From Gaeumannomyces sp. JS-464 (Eukaryota > Ascomycota > Sordariomycetes > Magnaporthales > Magnaporthaceae), in the NCBI GenBank assembly GCA_002197995.1, contig NGZR01000001.1:8990001-9054000 (forward strand): 64,000 nt of DNA, written 5' to 3'. The notes below the pieces were generated by a model. The model searched no databases and was not told the DNA's origin. It saw only the letters and a program-made list of their open reading frames with translations. The translations under genes and the position numbers were made by a program. Numbering within the stretch: position 1 is the stretch's first letter; each line of letters starts with the position of its first letter. Of this stretch, positions 53,600 through 64,000 are shown piece by piece.

Positions 53600-56500
53600 A
53601 TGCGCAAGTTCCTTGGAAAGCCCAGCATCGACCACGCGACCGACCCGGGCCTGCCGACGACGAGCTCGCCCAGCGCCTCGACCCCCGCCGTATACCGCCC
53701 CAGCGCCGCCCAAAATGCCGTCTTTCAGGCTGGCGCCCCGATCGCCTGCCTCGACCGCTCCGCCGACGGGCGCTCTGCCGTGCTCGCCGGCCGCCATGTC
53801 CTCAAGATCGTCAGCTTCGACCACCTGACGGTCGAGGAGCGCGTCGACCTGCGCGCCGCCATCAACGCCGCCAAGCCGAGCACCACCGCCTCCATCTCGG
53901 ACCAGCTGTCTATTAAGGATGTCAGGTGGGCGCCCCCGAGCAGCGGCGCCCCCGCCATCTTCACTGCCTGCGCCAACGGCAAGATCTTCCACTCAGACAT
54001 CTCGCGCCTGGCTGGCGGCGTCCTCGACGTCATCACCATGCGCGAGGACTCGCGCCAGGTCAACGCCCTCGACGTCAACCCACACCGCGGCACCTTCCTG
54101 CTCTCTGGAAGCCAGGACGGCTTCGTGCGCGGCTTCGACATCCGTGAACCGGCTACCAACCGCGCCGGCTTCGTGTCCTTCCCCACCTGAAACCCCCTTT
54201 CAAGTGCAACGACGGTGTGCGCCGCGTCCAGTGGTCGCCCAAGGAGGCCTTCTTGTTCGCCTGCGGCACCGACAGCGGCGCCGTGCTCAAGTGGGACCTG
54301 CGTAAGGCCTCTAGCCCTCTGCTGCGCATCAATGCCCATGACGCCAACAGTGCCTGCACTGCTCTGGCTTGGCACCATGACGGCGAGCACATCGTGTCTG
54401 CCGGCACTGATGCCCGCTTGCACGTCTGGGACATCTCGGGCCGCGCAGACAAGCGGCAGAAGCCCAAGATGACCATCTCAGCACCTGCCCCCGTCGCGTC
54501 GGTTGCTTGGCGGCCCGGCCAGTGGTCCGCCACCGCTCAGGGACGCCGCGCTGCCCAGCTGGCCGTGTCGTACGGCGAGACGGGTAGTCGCCGCCTGGCC
54601 AACGGCGTCGTCCACCTCTGGGACTTTGCCCGCCCCACGATGCCCTACAAAGAGATCGACCGCTTCGACCTCTCGCCCATGGCCCTGTTGTGGCATGACC
54701 GCGACATGCTGTGGACCGCCGGCCAGGACGGCGTCTTCAGCCAATGCGATGCCGCCTTCGCTCCCAGGGTCCTCGACCGCACCCCTGTATCCACCATGGC
54801 TTTCTCCTCCCGAGGCGAGCTAGCAATGTTCCTAGACGAGAGGGCCAAGGCCCCGCGCCGGGCGCCGGCCTCGTTGCATGCCGCAGAGACACGCCACCAC
54901 GTGCCCCCACATCTCCCTCGTATCCCATTCCTAGCCCTAGCAACATGTTCAGTGTCAGCCGCAGCGACTCGGAAGACGACGTTGCCGGCAGCTTTCTGGG
55001 CACGCGCAAGGTCGGCCGGAGCAGACGGGCAAGCTTGAGGTCAGCAGCGCACGCTTTGAGTACGACGCCCCCTCAGCGCCGGACGACCAACCTGTCGCAT
55101 CGCTCGACCAGTCCTGAAGATTACGGGAGTCTTCAGGACGCATCAGGCCATGGGCATGGGTCCCTTACCAGCGGCCCCAAGAGTCGAAGTCTACCATTTT
55201 CGCGTCACAGTACCTTGAGACTCTTGACAAGGAGTTCCCGCACAGGCCCGGCGGGAAGCCCATGGCGGATCGCGTCGTACTGATCCTGCAGCATTTCGCG
55301 CGGGCTGCCGACTGTGTCCGCCAATTCCGGCTGGCCCAGACATGGCGTATCCTCGCTTTTGCCATGGAGATGCTTCTGAAGAGCCGCGCCCAGTACCATC
55401 GTAGTAGACGCATGAACCGAGCAAGGCTGGGACTAGATCTGACCAAAGAACAACGGGCCAAATTTAAGGACGCGGGTCTCTTATCCGTTGGCCGGTCCTC
55501 GGGAGGCGGCCAGACGACCCCACGCCGGCTTCAACCCTCAGCCACTCCCTCTGACAAGCATCTCATGGCGCGGTCCCTGCTGTCCGAGGAATTTGAAAGC
55601 ACTTCTAATGTGCCAACACCGCTTGCTCGGCCAGTTGGCGCTGGTACCACTGGCGGGCAGCCAGACAGCGGTCCTCTTGGACACGAACGGCACGAGATGA
55701 TGCCCGATGTTGACAACTTTAGTCTCCCCCAGCGGCGCATCCTCAACTCACACAGCAGCGCCGGCGACTTGACTCTACCCCTTTCTCTGATGCGAGCCAT
55801 GACAGTGACAACACCCAATTTTCGAGCACAGAAGGATACGACTTCTACGACATGGAGGCCATGGCCAAGGCCGTAGACGTGCCTCAACCTAGACAGAGAG
55901 AGCTGCCGACTCCAAACGGCTATATGCATCCGACCTCTCCAGAGAGGAGGAAGCCGCCCGTCTTTCGGCACGATTCAGACGAGAGCTTCGCCCACATGTT
56001 TTCGATATCGCAGGCGAGTGACAGCACCACCGGCTCGCCGATGCGGACACGCAGCTCGCCCAGAAGACGAACACCTGTGACAAGCGCCCCATCGGAGCAT
56101 ATCATGAGGAGGGCTAGTGAGACGGACGAGGACGGGGAGTTCCAGAGCCGCATCAGGGGGAGGAACCTGGACCTGGAGGATTCGCCTGCCTCCTCGTTGA
56201 GAAACCGCATCCACCAGCAGCAGACCCTACGGTTGACGGGAGCTTTGGACACGCAAATTTCCGACGACGATTACATGCATCGCTTGTACGACACGCAGAC
56301 GACGGCAGATAGCGAGACGTCCCAGCAAATTGGCGGGCTTGATCCTTTCCTGTACCACCAGCAGCACCAGGCCGCGAGCCGCGCTGCCTCTCCCTCGGTG
56401 CAAAGTCACAGGCCACCTCAGCCCAGGATCAATATCTCACCCGAAGACGAGAGCAGTCCCGATTTCATAGAAGGAGACTATCTCCCCTGGCAGGACGACC

Positions 56501-57798
56501 CGGACTATCCGTTTCCGACGTCGACTGCCACTACATCTACGTCGGCACTGGCAGCAGACAGCAGCTGCGAGCCGAAAACACCGCTACAGCCATACACCCT
56601 TTTAACACGCGCGCTCGATTTCGAGGCACGGCACTCGGCGCTCAATGCCTCGGCCATGATTCTCCTGCTCAAGCCCCTCGTACCAGAGGGCCTGGTGGAC
56701 GACTTCAGGGCCGCTTCGATCATCCGACAGCACCACTCACGGCTAATGGGCATGAAGCTCTTTGTTGAGGCCGCCCTTTTGCGCAACCTGTGCGTTCAGG
56801 GGTGGCCTCGCGGCGTCCTGGAGGGTTATTGGACCGACAGGTATCCCGCCATCCTCAGTCAGGGTCAGCAAGGAGTGGTGGCTTCGTTTCTATGTTCCGA
56901 GTGCAAGAAGCCTCGCGAAATCGATCGATCGTCGGCGTCGACGGATTCGGTCTGGCATCGCTGCAAACGTTGCAGGACCGTCGTGGGGCCTTGCGCCGTG
57001 TGTCGGCATCACGAGGACACACCCATCTTTGAGGAGGGACCTGATTTCCCGCCAGCCTGCCCACAAGAACGGGGCAATGACGGAGAGGAAAAGGGGTCGA
57101 CTGCAGCTGCCCTGGGAGAAAGCGACTCGGTCATGGCGACCTGGTGGTACTGCGCCGGCTGCGCGCACGGCGGACACTCGACTTGTCTGTCACAATGGCA
57201 CGGCGTTAGCATGCTTCCAGGAGACGGCGGCGGCGGATTGAGCACATCATCAGGGGGTAACATTCCATCAGAAGGATGCTGCCCTGTCGACGGGTGCGGG
57301 CACGCCTGCCTGCCCGGCCGGTGGAGAACCGAGAGCACGGCGGCGCGCACCGAGGAGGTCAGTCGGGCAGTAATGCGTGAGGCGTCGCGCTCACTGGCTG
57401 CCAGCTCCCGCGGGTCACCGGTGCTCCTGCCCGGAAACAACAATGGAAACAACCTGCTCACGTCCGCGGGCCTGCCCGCGCCTCTGCTGCTGGCCATGGC
57501 CTCGCAGCACCAGCAGGGCGGTGAGTCGCCTTACGGCCTCCAGATACACAACGATGTGAACGAGGTGGCGCAGAGCAGGGCCGTTGAGGGCGTCCGCGAC
57601 GCCTTGGGCGTTGGAGCTGGTGCGGCGCGGTCGATCCACTGCCGCGCCGTCGCTGAGCTCAAGCCCTGGCAGGATGGGAGGGGGCATCCTGGGAGGCGGA
57701 GGAGGAGGTGGTGGTGGCGGTAGTGGTGGGCAGGCTGGGGCGAGCGCGAAAGGCGGAAGAGCGTCAAGTTCGCGTCGGCCGACGTTGAGCGGAGATGA
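53600..57798 (+). CDS. rtc1: Rtc1/WDR24, WD40-RING subunit of the SEA complex (SEACAT), with several frame breaks
   Basis: Start at 53600 (MRKFLGKPSIDHATD). WD40 repeats follow: QAGAPIACLDRSADGRSAVLAGRH, DVRWAPPSSGAPAIFTACANG, ALDVNPHRGTFLLSGSQDGFVRGFDIREP, then after a frame change RRVQWSPKEAFLFACGTDSGAVLKWDLR, ALAWHHDGEHIVSAGTDARLHVWD. The helical middle includes SVSRSDSEDD, SLDQS/LKITGVFRTHQAM and ADRVVLILQHFARAADCVRQFRLAQTWRIL. The C-terminal RING reads CKRCRTVVGPCAVCRHHEDTP, WWYCAGCAHGGHSTCLSQW, CCPVDGCGHACLPGRW, and the end is ERERRKSVKFAS..VERR, stop at 57796. Rtc1 acts at the vacuole membrane in TORC1 amino-acid signalling. Frame changes occur at 54181-54184 (CCCC), about 54850-54900, 55030, 55113, 55200, 55779-55782 (CCCC), and around the Gly-codon repeat at 57650-57720. 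Confidence 0.86.
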
Positions 57799-58403
57799 TG
57801 GGGCAGCAGCTATTGGCCTTTGCTTATCCAGGACAAGCTTTTAGCCGAGGACCTGGGTCCCTTGATGCACGTTGGGCCGTGTAGCGCGCCCCTTCATTCA
57901 CGATTCAGCTGGCCTCGCGCGGGGCTAGCAATCGGCCGAGTCTGCACACGTCCGGGTGCCTGCTAGCTGCCTCGCCGCCCTTGCATCTTATCAGCTGCAC
58001 TCACGACTACATACCAAGTACCAAGTACAACCTCCTGAGTACGCCGCCGAGGACGCTCTCCGGAGTACCTACTTGCCCCTTTAGCGGGCGGCGTAGGTGG
58101 CAAAGGCAAAACAAAGGAGCTCGCGATATCTCGAAATGAGTACCGCCTGGCGGACGAGATGGGCATGGTCGCCTGGAAAGTGGTGCCCTGAGCTCCACGG
58201 CCGGAAAGTGATGCCCTTTCAGCTGTGCCAAGATGTAATCACAATTAGCATCACAGCGTTGTCAGGAATACCGGCGGGCTCTCGTATACGGCCGCGTGAC
58301 CGAGCGGGAGAAGGCATTCAGGGGACGGGGCAGTCGCGTCGATGGCCTATATAACGCGGTCGAGTCGACCAGTCTTCGGTGTCGTTCGATCCGCCAAGTC
58401 GAG
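57799..58403. other. intergenic region upstream of the Thr-rich secreted protein gene
   Basis: About 600 bases, no gene. A TACCAAGTACCAAGTAC tandem string lies at about 58013-58027 and a TATATAA box-like element near 58349, about 55 bases upstream of the start codon at 58404; the latter is a plausible TATA element. Confidence 0.5.
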
Positions 58404-59686
58404 ATGCGCTTCAATGCTCTGGCCTCGCTGGCCGGGCTCTTCGGAGCCTCGGCTGTCATGGCCGCCGCCAAAAACGGCAACGCCTGCAACTGTCATCACC
58501 ACCGCCACGGTGGTCACGTCGGGCACCAGCACGTACCAGGTCCTCACGACCGTCGAGGGCACCACCACCATCGTCGCGGGCGTCACGGTGATCGGCACGA
58601 GCACCTACGTCACCGGCCTGACTGAGACCTCGACGTTCTACACCGCTGCGACCGAGGAGTCGACGACTTGTAAGTTAAAGCCAGGGCTTGAAGTGATTTG
58701 ATCCCGAGACGCTCGAATACAGACTGACATGTTTTGTTTAGCCACGACGACGACTACCGCCGCCACCGAGTCGACCACTACTACTGGCACAGAGACCACT
58801 TCCGCTATGGAGACGGTCTCTACCACGACTACCGGCACGGAGTCGACAACCACTACCGGCACCGAAACTACCTCCACCGCTACCGGAACTGAGGTGACTT
58901 CGACTACTACTACCGGTACCGAGATCACCTCAACAACCACTGCCGGCACGGAAACCACCTCAACCACTACTACCGGTACGGCAACCACCTCTACAACGGA
59001 GACCTCATCTACAACCACGACCGGCACTGCCACCTCGCCAACGACCACCACGGGCACTGCAACCTCGTCGACGACTACTACGGGCACTGCGACTTCATCG
59101 ACGACCACCATCGGCACGGCAACTATCAGCACCAGCACCAGCACCAGCACACCAAGGCCTTCAGCACGAGCACCACTAAAACTTACAGCACCAGCACCAC
59201 TACTACATCCCTCGTCGTCTCGACCGCCCTCTGCAATTCCGTCAAGAACTATGGCTTCGAGTCGGGCAGCCTGGCGAACTGGACCCCTCGGGTGCTGGCG
59301 TCAGCAATGCCGTCGTCGTGAGCGGGCCACAGGGCGCCAACAGCGCCATCCAGGGCAGCAAGATGCTGTCGGTCCAGGGCGGCGCCGTCACCCTCACCCA
59401 GAAGGTCATGATTTGTGCCGGGACGTCCGAGCTCGAGGTCTCGGCCTACTTCCTGGCCGCCGTGGGCACCTGCAAGGGCCCCGTCTGCATCGGCGGCACC
59501 AGCCACTGCGGCGCCAAGACGGGCATCTCCTCGGCCAGAGGCTGGACAGCCATCACGGGCGGCTACAGCGGCATTCCTGCCGGCACCACGGAGCTCGAGG
59601 TCGCCGTCAGCATCACGTGCTCGAGCGGCAACGCCGCTGGCAGCGCCAAGCCCGCCGGCTACCTCGACTGGGTCGTCATGGGCTAA
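58404..59686 (+). CDS. secreted Ser/Thr-rich mucin-like protein with C-terminal carbohydrate-binding-like domain, frame-broken
   Basis: Start at 58404 gives the signal peptide MRFNALASLAGLFGASAVMA. After a frame change in the A run 58470-58474 comes PATVITTATVVTSGTSTYQV and TVIGTSTYVTGLTETSTFYT. An intron follows (donor GTAAGT at 58670, acceptor TTTAG at 58741). A ~140-residue Thr/Ser repeat stretch (TTTTGTETTS-type units) comes next. Beyond a frame change near 59150 the chain continues TKAFSTSTTKTYSTSTTTTS. The C-terminal domain begins LCNSVKNYGFESGSLANWTP, changes frame at the CCCC run 59284-59287, and continues AGVSNAVVVSGPQGANSAIQGSKM..TSELEVSAYFLA..AGYLDWVVMG. NYGFESG..W starts and a beta-rich body resemble CBM4/9-type domains. 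Heavy O-glycosylation and cell-surface or secreted location are inferred. Confidence 0.75.
58742..59155 (+). repeat. degenerate Thr/Ser/Gly codon repeat
   Basis: Imperfect tandem units of about 27-45 bases built from ACC/ACT/ACG triplets with GGC ACN GAG inserts encode TTTTGTETTS-like repeats. The array keeps the frame and is the low-complexity stalk of the secreted protein. Confidence 0.85.
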
Positions 59687-60780
59687 GCTGGGTCGGGAGT
59701 GTGAGAGAACAGAGAAAGCTAGCGATTCGTGACATCCTCGAGCCCGTGGGCCGTTTCTCGCCCCCTTGCTTGACTTGCTCGCCCTGCACTCAACCGAACG
59801 CTCTCCTCCCCCACCCGGTTCAGCACCTTTCCCTTCTTGATTTCGGAGTTTAGGTTCATTGCTGTAGAGAATGGGCTTGGTTGATGACGGGAGCCTCGTG
59901 GTGTGGTTCTTTCTTAAGGGGTATCTGCTGAGTTTTTGGCAGCCACGTAATCAGCACACGGTTTGGATGAACAAATTTCTTCTACTACATAATCCCTCTT
60001 CGGCGTGGGGCGGTTTAATTAGCCTGTTGATGTTCAGATTTCCGACAAGAATAGAGACGCATACGCTCCTCGCACATCTTGCCTCGATATTTTGAAATGC
60101 TGTGAAATCCACACGGTGGCTGATCACCCGGGGCCCAAGGTTCGCGGCTGCAAAGCAGCAAAGCTTGCCCCTATCCTATTTTCAAACTAAGGAACACCAG
60201 CGTGGAGAAACCTGCCATTGCATCGCGTAGGTTCGAGTTGCATCGTCTGTCCCCCATCTTTTAAGGAAAGTCCTGGGGGTTTTGCCAATCGTTTAGCAGA
60301 TCGCAGTCTGTTTTTAGCTAACGAAAGGGTGCCTTTATATCAACCGGGAGTGGTACCACAACACGAACAACACCAAGCGGCACCTCTCGGACGGCCTCGT
60401 CCTGCGGGACGGCCACGGTCACCGACGACCTCTTCACGGCGCTCGGCGGCCAGATCACCACCAAGAGCTTCTCCAGGGACAGGGCGTGACGGGTCCTTGG
60501 CCGGTGTACGTGGTGAAAAGCTAACGTCTGGTAGGGCGTCAAACGACCGCTATATATAAATGTTTTAGACCTTGCTCAGTAGTGACCAGTGTGTATAAAC
60601 TCCTTCTATGGGAGGAAGGCCTCGTGTTTCCACATGGGTATTTGCCAGTGCCTCTTTTTCGTGTTGCAAGACACGGTTATATAAGCTGTCTTTAACTGCC
60701 ACAGTCCTTGGAGACGCGGAGAAGGGAAGCCTCTCCTTGCTATAAAGCCTTTGGTACTCGAACCCCATGTCTCGCGGGAC
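59687..60780. other. intergenic region, with a possible coding relic at 60328-60490
   Basis: 1.1 kb. Most of it shows nothing. Positions 60328-60490 (+) read LYINREWYHNTNNTKRHLSD and, with one frame change, TVTDDLFTALGGQITTKSFS before a stop. This looks protein-like but has no start or recognised family, so it is noted only as a possible gene fragment. Confidence 0.35.
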
Positions 60781-62979
60781 TCAACGTATCCAAATATCTT
60801 CAATTTTGGCGGCTCCACCTCGAATAAGCTCTGCCGCCTCGCCATGCATCACGCCATGCATGTAGCACTCCCCGACCAGCCTCCAGCGCTCATCGCCTTC
60901 CCCAGTCACTGTCCCGGGCCTCAGCACGAACGGAACCTTTGCCCCCAGGAGGACGGCGCACCGGTCCCCCGAGCGGACGATGCGTGGCCCCAGCCCAAAG
61001 TACCCTTTTTTGGTGACGAAGAAGCTCCGGCCAAATGACATGAAACGCATCTCCAGCCAGAACTTCTTCGCATCCCCAGGAGACGCCGAACTCGACGCTG
61101 CGGCGTCGGCGTCCGCGCCAACGGCTACGAGACCAGGTTCCCCGTCCAGCTCGGACCCTATGCGTGCCCCGCCGAGCCTGGATATGGCACGATAGGCGCG
61201 GAAGTTGGCGCGATGTTCGGCCATGTGCTCGGGGCTCTCGGCGGGATCGTACCCAGTCAGCCCGCCCGTGAGAGCCAGAGACAGCGCATCGATGCGCCCG
61301 TCACTGGTGTCGGTGGCATCTTCCCTGGCGCTGTAAAGGGAGCAGCGCCCTTCGGGACTTGAGCTAGGCTCCACCGTGGCGTGCCAGATGCGCTGCATTG
61401 TGTCCCTCAGAAGGCCAGGGGAATCTGCGGCGGTCCACGGAAGCTCGAAGTGTTTGCTGTCGAACGCGATGACCTCGTCCACCGCGTCGAGGAAAACGGC
61501 GCCGACGCGAAGCAGCCGTTCTGATTGCAGAAGCGAGGCTTGCCGGCCCGCCGAAGCTGCGGATGGCGCCGCTTGAATCACCGTCGCAAGCGACCGCTGC
61601 TCGTCGAGCCCGCCCGAGGCGTTGTAGTAGAAGCCCGAGAAGATGCCCATGGTACATATGGTCATGAACTGCGTCCACATGGGCGCCCAGCTGGGCGCAT
61701 CGCTCTCATTGTCGATATCGGCGTCGCTCGCGTGCTCGACTGCGCTGAGCGCCCGCAGGCGACGCGGCTGGCGCATGAACTCGGTCGCCAGCTCGAAATA
61801 GACATCCTCGACGCTCTTGTGGTAGTCCGGCGTGATGATTAGCCTCTTCTCGCCCATTCCCGTCACCGCCGGCTGGTCGGCGGACTGGCTTCGACTGGAA
61901 CCTTCTCCACCGCCGCCGTCCCCATCTTCCTCTGTCGCGTCGACCAAAGCCAACGGATGGCCCAGCAGAGAGTAGATGTGATCCCTGTGGTCCGCACACC
62001 CGAGCCAGCTCGCCTGGTTTACCAGGTCCAGGAACGTCCGGTCGAGATGCCCGTTCCAGGCGTCCGCGCCGGCGACGGTCCAGTCCAGCCACTCGCTGTG
62101 GATGCTGCTGAACTCGACCTCCCAGCGGCCCGTGAGCGACGGCGCGCAGCGCTCGTGCCACGCGGCCAGCCGCAGCAGGTCGCGGTACAAGAACTCGGCG
62201 CTGCCGCCGCCGCCGTCGCCATGGTCGCCGTACAGGACGACGGGGTCGCGCGCCAGCCCGACCTCCTGTATCACCCAGGCCCGCGTGAACCACGGCACGG
62301 AGAGCAGGCCCTTCAGACTCGCCCATCGGGGGTCCGTCAGGAACGGATCCGAGGGAGCGAGGATCGGTGCCTTGGCGACATCCCCGCCGTATTGGGCCAA
62401 TATCCCCTTGACCTCTGCGACGAGGGCAGCCGCGTCGCGAGCACCCCTATCCGGCGCCGGGCCCAGGTGGACCAGCACGCTGTCCGCCCGGCTGTAGATG
62501 CGCCCCATGAAGCTGACGTGGTGCGCCCGCTCGTCCATGTCGCGCTGGTTGATGCATATCGCGTCCGCCCACACCAGCCGCGGCTCCTCCCTGAGGCGGA
62601 TCCGGCGGAGCGCGGCGGCAAGGTTGGGCGTCACGTCGAAGCGGTGTCCGTTGCAGGCGATGGGGACGAGGCCCGCCCGTGACTCGACCCTGCCCCATAC
62701 GTAGGAGAGGGCCGCAAAGGGCGGGGCATCGTCGAGCTCGACGACCATCAGGGTCACCGATACGGGATCCATCGGCTCCCCCGGAGCAAGAGTCAGGAGG
62801 CGAATGAAGAAGCCGTCAGTGAGCCTGTCGTATATGCGCTCATGTGGGCTTTGCGAGGCTTCGCCTCCTGAGGCTCCTCCTGTCTCTGGTCGGACGGCAT
62901 GGTTCTCGAAAACGATGGAAGCGGCGGCGCTGTGGGTATTCATGCGTTTGGAAATGCTTGATGTCTTCGGGGGAAACAA
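60781..62979 (-). CDS. HET-domain (heterokaryon incompatibility-type) protein
   Basis: One exon of 732 residues. After a ~50-residue variable N-terminus, RLLTLAPGE..VTLMVVELDDAPPFAALSYVWG begins the HET domain. It continues with ITPNLxxAL-type DVTPNLAAALRRIR and the signature LVWADAICINQRDMDERAHHVSFMGRIYSRADSVLVHLG. The middle part contains the usual WFTRAWVIQEVGLA and LLGHPLALV; the C-terminal half has KKFWLEMRFMSFGRSFFVTKKGYFGLGP, the frequent fungal ending GYxGLGP. HET proteins control nonself recognition and can trigger cell death after fusion; many family members have no proven incompatibility role. The Met at 62943 is an alternative start. No partner gene of a known pair is adjacent within the window. 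Confidence 0.93.
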   Translation of the reverse strand: MFPPKTSSISKRMNTHSAAASIVFENHAVRPETGGASGGEASQSPHERIYDRLTDGFFIRLLTLAPGEPMDPVSVTLMVVELDDAPPFAALSYVWGRVESRAGLVPIACNGHRFDVTPNLAAALRRIRLREEPRLVWADAICINQRDMDERAHHVSFMGRIYSRADSVLVHLGPAPDRGARDAAALVAEVKGILAQYGGDVAKAPILAPSDPFLTDPRWASLKGLLSVPWFTRAWVIQEVGLARDPVVLYGDHGDGGGGSAEFLYRDLLRLAAWHERCAPSLTGRWEVEFSSIHSEWLDWTVAGADAWNGHLDRTFLDLVNQASWLGCADHRDHIYSLLGHPLALVDATEEDGDGGGGEGSSRSQSADQPAVTGMGEKRLIITPDYHKSVEDVYFELATEFMRQPRRLRALSAVEHASDADIDNESDAPSWAPMWTQFMTICTMGIFSGFYYNASGGLDEQRSLATVIQAAPSAASAGRQASLLQSERLLRVGAVFLDAVDEVIAFDSKHFELPWTAADSPGLLRDTMQRIWHATVEPSSSPEGRCSLYSAREDATDTSDGRIDALSLALTGGLTGYDPAESPEHMAEHRANFRAYRAISRLGGARIGSELDGEPGLVAVGADADAAASSSASPGDAKKFWLEMRFMSFGRSFFVTKKGYFGLGPRIVRSGDRCAVLLGAKVPFVLRPGTVTGEGDERWRLVGECYMHGVMHGEAAELIRGGAAKIEDIWIR

Positions 62980-64000
62980 ATTACGGCGCGGGGAAGCTTG
63001 GGTTTACTGGTTTGCTGACCATGGTGCATGTGTGCGGCTGAAGCAGCCATCATTCCTGATGAACCCCCCTGTGCCCGCATTGGCTGATCCCAGGACACCA
63101 CAATACGGAGCGTGACGAGCTGTTCCAGGTCAAGCGGATCATCAAACGGAGCGAACTCGTATTGACTGCGCTTTAAGCATTTGACAATCATTATTCAACT
63201 CAACTACCGTTGGCGGTGTAACTCGCTCTCGGAAAGGCAATAATTGCAGGCGGGAATATTGCCTGTTATATCACAAAGGCCCCAATCGCATGGTCACTCG
63301 CGCACTGCTCCCGACCCAAGATCCCCTGCCCTAGGAACAGGCTACCTCGGTTACCGTGATTGTAGCATGGGAGAAAGCCAGGATCAAGGAATTGTGCGAA
63401 TTTTGCAAACAGTAGTGCGATGTCACAGCCAGCAGCGAGAGCGAGGCTACGGGGTAGAGGAACTGTCCGGCCCGCCCGCAGACGTCCTCGCGGTAGGGAT
63501 ATCTCCAGGCGACTGGTCATTTGGGCCTCAACACATGCCTCATATCGTCCCGGCACAAGGGAACCAGCAAACATCTTGAATCTTTCCAAGTCCGCCCTCG
63601 TACCTAAACTCTGCCACCGGGATGCCGGTGCCGCTGTCTTCGAGTGAACAGTTACCAAGACGATAGTCAACGAAGGCATTGACCTTCGTTGCCTTGGCAT
63701 CCAGCGAGATATCCGGCCCTAACGAAAAAGGTACCATTGGAAAGGCCTCCTTTTTGGGTAATCTCAAAGTTCGGTTGGTTTTTTCGTAACGTCAAATTGG
63801 AAACGCAATAAAGGTGTTCGTGATTTCGTTTTTTCGCGAGTTGTATGGAAGAAACCACGAGACGAGGGAAAATCACCATCAATTGTTGTCTTAGACGTGA
63901 TTGACAAAAGGATGGCCGTCCCCACTGGTACCTGGATTGAGCCATCTTTGTAATTACACTGAGACTGCAGAGACCACCAGCCTGGGTAGCTGTTGAGAAT
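62980..64000. other. right-end intergenic region
   Basis: About 1 kb to the window edge. No supportable gene; frames are short and unrecognised. Confidence 0.45.

Noticed and set aside
58638..59150. 170-codon minus frame rich in VVVVEV repeats
   Set aside because: Reverse-strand reading of the Thr-rich codon repeat of the secreted protein; a repetitive shadow only.

Overview
The window is chromosomal DNA of a filamentous ascomycete (Pezizomycotina, most likely Sordariomycetes). The evidence is short GT..AG introns, GC-rich coding DNA with long antisense shadow frames, CT-rich leaders, and typical protein families: SAT4/PTH11-type rhodopsin-fold receptors (one with a CFEM domain), a HET-domain protein, a BIM1-like copper protein, Bre2, Rtc1, Cef1 and Nse1. 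There is no rRNA, no convincing tRNA, no CRISPR array and no bacterial-style operon. Genes are independent and lie on both strands.

Layout. 0.7-6.2 kb: DcpS scavenger decapping enzyme (+), a GILT-like thiol reductase (-) whose 3' end overlaps DcpS, and a hexokinase-family (GlcNAc kinase-like) gene (+) with an 18-bp microexon. 6.6-12.5 kb: a DHA2/VBA-like MFS transporter (-) and the splicing factor Cef1/CDC5 (-). 12.8-13.1 kb: a 268-bp MITE-like element with perfect 33-bp terminal inverted repeats and a 5-bp target duplication. 13.2-18.9 kb: two rhodopsin-fold membrane receptor genes (-). 20-26 kb: Bre2 (COMPASS), a tail-anchored conserved fungal protein, and Nse1 (SMC5/6 complex). 27.4-31 kb: a six-exon 7TM gene and a smaller membrane protein. 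31.6-38.2 kb: a 3-beta-HSD-type dehydrogenase, an amino-acid permease relic and a repeat-containing hypothetical gene. 40-47.5 kb: a hypothetical protein, a divergent protein kinase with a HND catalytic loop, and a GPI-type BIM1-like protein. 50.4-59.7 kb: secreted aldose 1-epimerase, 2OG-Fe(II) dioxygenase, Rtc1/WDR24 and a Thr-rich secreted protein. 60.8-63 kb: a HET-domain protein. The regions between are long gene-poor spacers.

The main technical observation is that at least nine otherwise well-conserved genes, including Cef1 (essential in yeasts), are interrupted by single-base frame breaks. Many of these can be repaired by one extra C or G in a short homopolymer run. This fits consensus indel errors better than gene decay, so the affected CDS spans are given as whole genes with the breaks noted. 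The permease at 34 kb differs: it carries in-frame stops and looks like a true relic.
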